A DNA stretch of 8,901 bases, from positions 1 to 8,901 of the forward strand of contig CATPBD010000046.1 of the NCBI GenBank assembly GCA_955652265.1, in the 5' to 3' direction. Of the stretch, positions 5,840-8,901 are shown piece by piece; the first letter of the stretch is position 1, and every line of letters starts with the position of its first letter. The stretch is from an uncultured Gemmatimonadaceae bacterium. Its GTDB lineage: Bacteria > Gemmatimonadota > Gemmatimonadetes > Gemmatimonadales > Gemmatimonadaceae. The notes under the pieces are model-generated. The model saw only the letters and a program-made list of their open reading frames with translations. It ran no database searches and was not told where the DNA came from. A program made the position numbers and the translations under genes.

Positions 5840-8800
5840 ATATACCGTGCGCTCTTGGGTAAGCGACACGCAGACAACGAGTTCCGCGCATGCGGCGGAG
5901 CACAGCGCACCGATTTTCACGCTCATGATTGCGGCGCTGTTGACGCTCCTTGCCGCAAGCTCAACGGCGCGCGCGCAGGATCCGCGGGACACGACGCGAA
6001 AGGTCACGCCCGCGCAGCCCGTAACGCCACCAACCGGCACGCCGGGAACGCCGGGCACGCCCGGGATTCGACTCCGACTCGGCCGCGACACACTTCCTCT
6101 CACTCTGCCGTCCGTTCTTTTGCTCGGAGACAGGGAAGCCTTTCGCCAGGCGCAGGCGCAGATCGAGGCAGCGCGCGCCACAGCGTTTCAGCAGAACATG
6201 CGCACGATAATGGAGGCCGTATGGGGTCAGGTTGCCACGAGCAACTTCGCTACTGCCGCCGCATCCCCGTCGTATCCAGGCGACCTGCCGCCGAAGCCGA
6301 AGCCAACAGTTCCGCCAAAGCCGGTGCCCATCCTCGGCGAGTACGCCGATCTTGGACTCCAGCTCGATGGACGTCTGGAAATCCGCGGCGAAAAGAATCA
6401 GAGCGCGCTCTGCTCGTCAACGCTGTTCTTTGACCCGAGCGTCAACTGCCGGAGCGCATTCGAGCCACTGGTCGATTTCCAGTTCGCGGCCAAGTCGGGT
6501 GGAACTGTCGCCGACAGGGTTCACGTAAATCTCGACTACGACACCCAACGCGAGTTCGACGCGTCGAACAACATCTCGATCTATTACGAGGGGAAGGGAA
6601 ACGAGCTGGTGCAGCGACTCGAGGTCGGAAACGTCACCTTCCAGCCACCCGCCTCGCGCTACATCACCGCTGGCATACCGAGCGGCAACTACGGCATTCA
6701 GGGCGTCATGAAGATCGGATCAATGCGTCTCAAGACCATCCTCGCGCAGCAGAAGGGAAACATTGTTCGCGATCATGTCTTCACGGTTGGCGACCGGACG
6801 CTCCAGGCGCTCGACAGAAAAATCGAAGATTACCAGTTCGAGCCACGCCGTTTCTTCTTTACAGTCGATCCCAGACTTTTCGGGAGCGTGTATCCGAACG
6901 TCGACATTCTCGATACGCGTCGGATGGCCGTCCTTTCCGCATCACTTCCAGACACCCTGCGCCCCACCAAGATATTTCTTTACCGCCTGCTGATCGGCGG
7001 ACAGCCGCCAAATCCGAGTGGTCCGCAATTCCGCCTGCTCGGCAATCCACGCTCGCGCCGCGGTCAGGTTTACGAGTATCTCCGCGAAGGAGTCGACTAC
7101 TACGCTGATCCTTCTTTGCTCTGGATCGCGCTGGTCCGGCCCCTTGCTCTCAATAACGAGCGTCTCGTCGTGGCCTATCGCGTTCGCATCAACGGTCGCG
7201 ATACGATCTACACCGCAACGGGGGGAACGCCGGACCTCGCTTATACGCCATCACGCGAGCAGATCGCGAATCTGATTTGGGATCCCGACGTGCAGCCCGG
7301 CGATCCGGCGTTCGATCGCGAGATCAGAAGCGTCTACCGACTTGGCGGATCCGACCTGCGCAGACAGAGTGTCACCCTCAAGATCGTAACCGGCAGCAGC
7401 GAGGATCAGGAGAAGCCGGCCGCAGGCGGGGCCGATACCTATCTCAAGCTTTTCGGGCTGGCGCAGACGACCAACAGCTCGAGCTTCGATCTGGAGAATC
7501 GCCTCTGGCCGCGACCGAGCGATCCGAACTTCGAGCTGAGTCTAGGCTCGCCCGGGTCGCGCACGATTCGCGACCAGTTTCTGATATTCCCATCCGCGAA
7601 GCCGTTTGCGTCGAATGGGCTCGCTACTGGCGGGAATCCGACCAACGACACGATTTACACTACGCCACCGGAATACGTACGGTCGGCGCAGCGACCGGAA
7701 GCGGTCTACCACATCCGTGTGCGTTATCAGGCCGAAGGAAGCGGAGAGGGAGGAGCTCTCATGCTCGGCTCGGTTCAGGTGCGCCCGAATTCCGAGAGAC
7801 TGGTCGTCGATGGCATCCCTCTTACTCGTGGCACCGACTACTCCGTCGACTACGATCTCGGGCGCGTTTCCTTCAATCGGCCTGATACGCTATTCCCGCG
7901 ACCGAGACAGGTGACGGTTCAATACGAGGAGAATCCCGTATTCGAGGAGACTCCGACTTCGATCTTCGGCGCGACGGCGGAATTTCCATTGAACAACGGG
8001 CAGATCAACTTCACCGCGATCTCCCAGAGCCAACGCACGAACTTCACCCGTCCGCCCCTCGGATTCGAGCCAGCCGCGTCGCTGGTCGCGGGCGTGAGCG
8101 CACTCTTCAGCTTCGACGCGGAGCCCCTCACCAGTCTCGTTTCGAGGCTCCCCTTTGGTCCGACGACTATTCCTTCCCGCATCGGATTCTCTGCCGAGCT
8201 CGCGGCCAGTCGACCGCAGACCAGCGCATCGCAGCAGGCGTACCTCGAATCATTCGAGGGTGAAGGCGGCCTCTCGGTTTCTCTCGCCGACCCACAATGG
8301 TATTTCAGCAGTCAGCCAGCGCTGGGGTTGAAAGTTCCTGCGCGATTCGGCGCGGGCGTGTTCGATCTCACTCGCGCTGCAACCCTAGCCTGGCAAACCA
8401 ACGGCGTCGATGCCGACGGAAAAGCGGTTCGCTACCGAATCGACCAGATCGATCCGCTGGTCTCGCAGGTCGGAACCGGCTTCGCTGGTCCCGAGGAGCT
8501 GCTCTGGCTCACGCTGTATCCACTCTCAGTTGGTGGCCAGCTCGACAACACCACGAACAAGTTCCGGTGGACTGTCCCCAACCCGCTGGCCGGGCGGCGA
8601 TGGCGCTCTGTTCGAACCGTACTCAGCCCGAGCGGGACAGACATCTCGCGCGCCGAGAATCTGGAGTTCTGGGCGCAGATTCCCACCACTATTTCCAATG
8701 CGAAAAACCCGACGCTCGTCTTCGACGTTGGGGAGATCTCCGAGAACTCGGTCGCCTTCGGCCCCGACACGCTTTTCGTGGGCGCGGGAGCGACACCGGG

Positions 8801-8901
8801 CTCGCGCGACAGCACGTACCATGCGAAGAAAGTTCAGGGATTGGATCGGCTCGACAGCGAGCGTGATCCGTTCTCGCGCGCATTCAACGTCGCCGTAAAC
8901 G
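5835..8901 (+). CDS. sprA: SprA/Sov-like outer-membrane translocon protein, N-terminal part (runs off right edge)
   Basis: The frame is open from 5808 to the right edge with no stop, giving at least 1022 codons from GTG 5835. In Bacteroidetes SprA (Sov) is the very large (about 2400-residue) outer-membrane barrel through which type IX secretion cargo leaves the cell. The N-terminus has a polar stretch, then a hydrophobic core (about 28-43) and an ARA|Q signal-peptidase site (after residue 47). GTPGTPGTPG (68-77) and a second Pro/Lys-rich linker (about 149-165) follow. SprA-like segments are LVQRLEVGNVTFQPPASRYI (258-277), a following YGIQGVMKIGSMRLKTILAQ strand, YEYLREGVDYYADPSLLWIA (413-432), RGTDYSVDYDLGRVSF (665-680) and YLESFEGEGGLSVSLADPQW (803-822). 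The resemblance is judged from memory of the family, not an alignment. Start alternatives are GTG 5847 and ATG 5925; the last leaves no basic n-region. No Shine-Dalgarno sequence is seen. It is divergent from lptF. Confidence 0.75.
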   Translation, partial: MKYTVRSWVSDTQTTSSAHAAEHSAPIFTLMIAALLTLLAASSTARAQDPRDTTRKVTPAQPVTPPTGTPGTPGTPGIRLRLGRDTLPLTLPSVLLLGDREAFRQAQAQIEAARATAFQQNMRTIMEAVWGQVATSNFATAAASPSYPGDLPPKPKPTVPPKPVPILGEYADLGLQLDGRLEIRGEKNQSALCSSTLFFDPSVNCRSAFEPLVDFQFAAKSGGTVADRVHVNLDYDTQREFDASNNISIYYEGKGNELVQRLEVGNVTFQPPASRYITAGIPSGNYGIQGVMKIGSMRLKTILAQQKGNIVRDHVFTVGDRTLQALDRKIEDYQFEPRRFFFTVDPRLFGSVYPNVDILDTRRMAVLSASLPDTLRPTKIFLYRLLIGGQPPNPSGPQFRLLGNPRSRRGQVYEYLREGVDYYADPSLLWIALVRPLALNNERLVVAYRVRINGRDTIYTATGGTPDLAYTPSREQIANLIWDPDVQPGDPAFDREIRSVYRLGGSDLRRQSVTLKIVTGSSEDQEKPAAGGADTYLKLFGLAQTTNSSSFDLENRLWPRPSDPNFELSLGSPGSRTIRDQFLIFPSAKPFASNGLATGGNPTNDTIYTTPPEYVRSAQRPEAVYHIRVRYQAEGSGEGGALMLGSVQVRPNSERLVVDGIPLTRGTDYSVDYDLGRVSFNRPDTLFPRPRQVTVQYEENPVFEETPTSIFGATAEFPLNNGQINFTAISQSQRTNFTRPPLGFEPAASLVAGVSALFSFDAEPLTSLVSRLPFGPTTIPSRIGFSAELAASRPQTSASQQAYLESFEGEGGLSVSLADPQWYFSSQPALGLKVPARFGAGVFDLTRAATLAWQTNGVDADGKAVRYRIDQIDPLVSQVGTGFAGPEELLWLTLYPLSVGGQLDNTTNKFRWTVPNPLAGRRWRSVRTVLSPSGTDISRAENLEFWAQIPTTISNAKNPTLVFDVGEISENSVAFGPDTLFVGAGATPGSRDSTYHAKKVQGLDRLDSERDPFSRAFNVAVN
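5839..5844 (-). promoter_or_regulatory. Candidate -10 element (TATATT) for the lptF operon
   Basis: Read on the minus strand, TATATT matches the sigma-70 -10 consensus TATAAT at five of six positions. It ends 7 bases before the G of the lptF GTG start, so transcription would begin at or next to the start codon and the message would be leaderless. That fits the absence of a Shine-Dalgarno sequence. No convincing -35 element was found about 17 bases further upstream. Confidence 0.35.
6036..6065 (+). repeat. Tandem 9-bp repeat encoding Gly-Thr-Pro units
   Basis: Three in-frame copies of GGN-ACG-CCN, followed by a final Gly codon, encode GTPGTPGTPG just after the signal peptide of the SprA-like protein. 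It looks like a flexible, extended linker at the mature N-terminus and may vary in copy number between strains. Confidence 0.8.

Noticed and set aside
5828..6181. Minus-strand frame of 117 codons upstream of lptF as a possible small gene
   Set aside because: It is antisense to the signal-peptide and Pro-rich region of the SprA-like gene, its Gly-Val-Pro run is only the complement of the GTP repeats, and it has no start signal.
5855..6433. A 192-codon + strand frame inside the start of the SprA-like gene
   Set aside because: Its product is rich in Arg, His, Ala and Ser with no domain, and it lies in a shifted frame of a gene whose own frame shows a signal peptide and family motifs.
7277..7885. 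A 202-codon + strand frame within the SprA-like gene
   Set aside because: It is an Arg/Ser-rich product typical of an alternative frame in GC-rich DNA, and the continuous SprA-like frame spans the same DNA.
8297..8866. Long overlapping frames on both strands near the right edge
   Set aside because: They are low-complexity Arg/Ser/Pro-rich translations that shadow the SprA-like frame, which stays open here.

Overview
The window is a compact, almost fully coding stretch, GC-rich by eye, from a double-membrane (Gram-negative) bacterium. Three things point to Gemmatimonadota or a nearby FCB-group lineage. The first is an Oar-like TonB-dependent receptor C-terminus. The second is an LptF with a long linker, followed directly by lptG, mlaE and mlaD. 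The third is a SprA-type giant outer-membrane translocon protein outside an obviously Bacteroidetes-like, AT-rich background. This assignment is inference from protein character, not a database match.

Layout on the left: positions 2-847 (+) hold the last 281 codons of a TonB-dependent receptor. It ends before a strong intrinsic terminator at 897-930. A 200-residue haem-binding membrane protein of the ferric-reductase/NOX transmembrane type follows at 950-1552 (+). Its 3' end overlaps the convergent mlaD by 20 bp.

Layout in the middle: positions 1533-5831 (-) are one operon read right to left, lptF-lptG-mlaE-mlaD. Every junction is a 4-bp stop/start overlap (TTGA, TTGA, ATGA), so translation is probably coupled throughout. 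LptF and LptG are the permease pair of the lipopolysaccharide exporter. MlaE and MlaD are the permease and the MCE substrate-channel subunit of a phospholipid transporter. Neither ATPase partner (LptB, MlaF) lies in the window.

Layout on the right: a divergent frame opens at 5835 (+) and stays open without a stop to the right edge, at least 1022 codons. It starts with a signal peptide and Pro-rich segments, then carries recognisable SprA-family segments. The two divergent GTG start codons, of lptF and this gene, are separated by 3 bp. They lie inside the perfect interrupted palindrome TTCAC-AGA-GTGAA, each with a -10-like hexamer 6-7 bases upstream. This suggests a shared control point and leaderless messages.

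Together the right two thirds of the window look like an outer-membrane biogenesis locus: LPS export, phospholipid trafficking and a large outer-membrane protein-export translocon. No RNA genes, insertion sequences or CRISPR arrays were seen, and no gene-free stretch exceeds about 100 bases.
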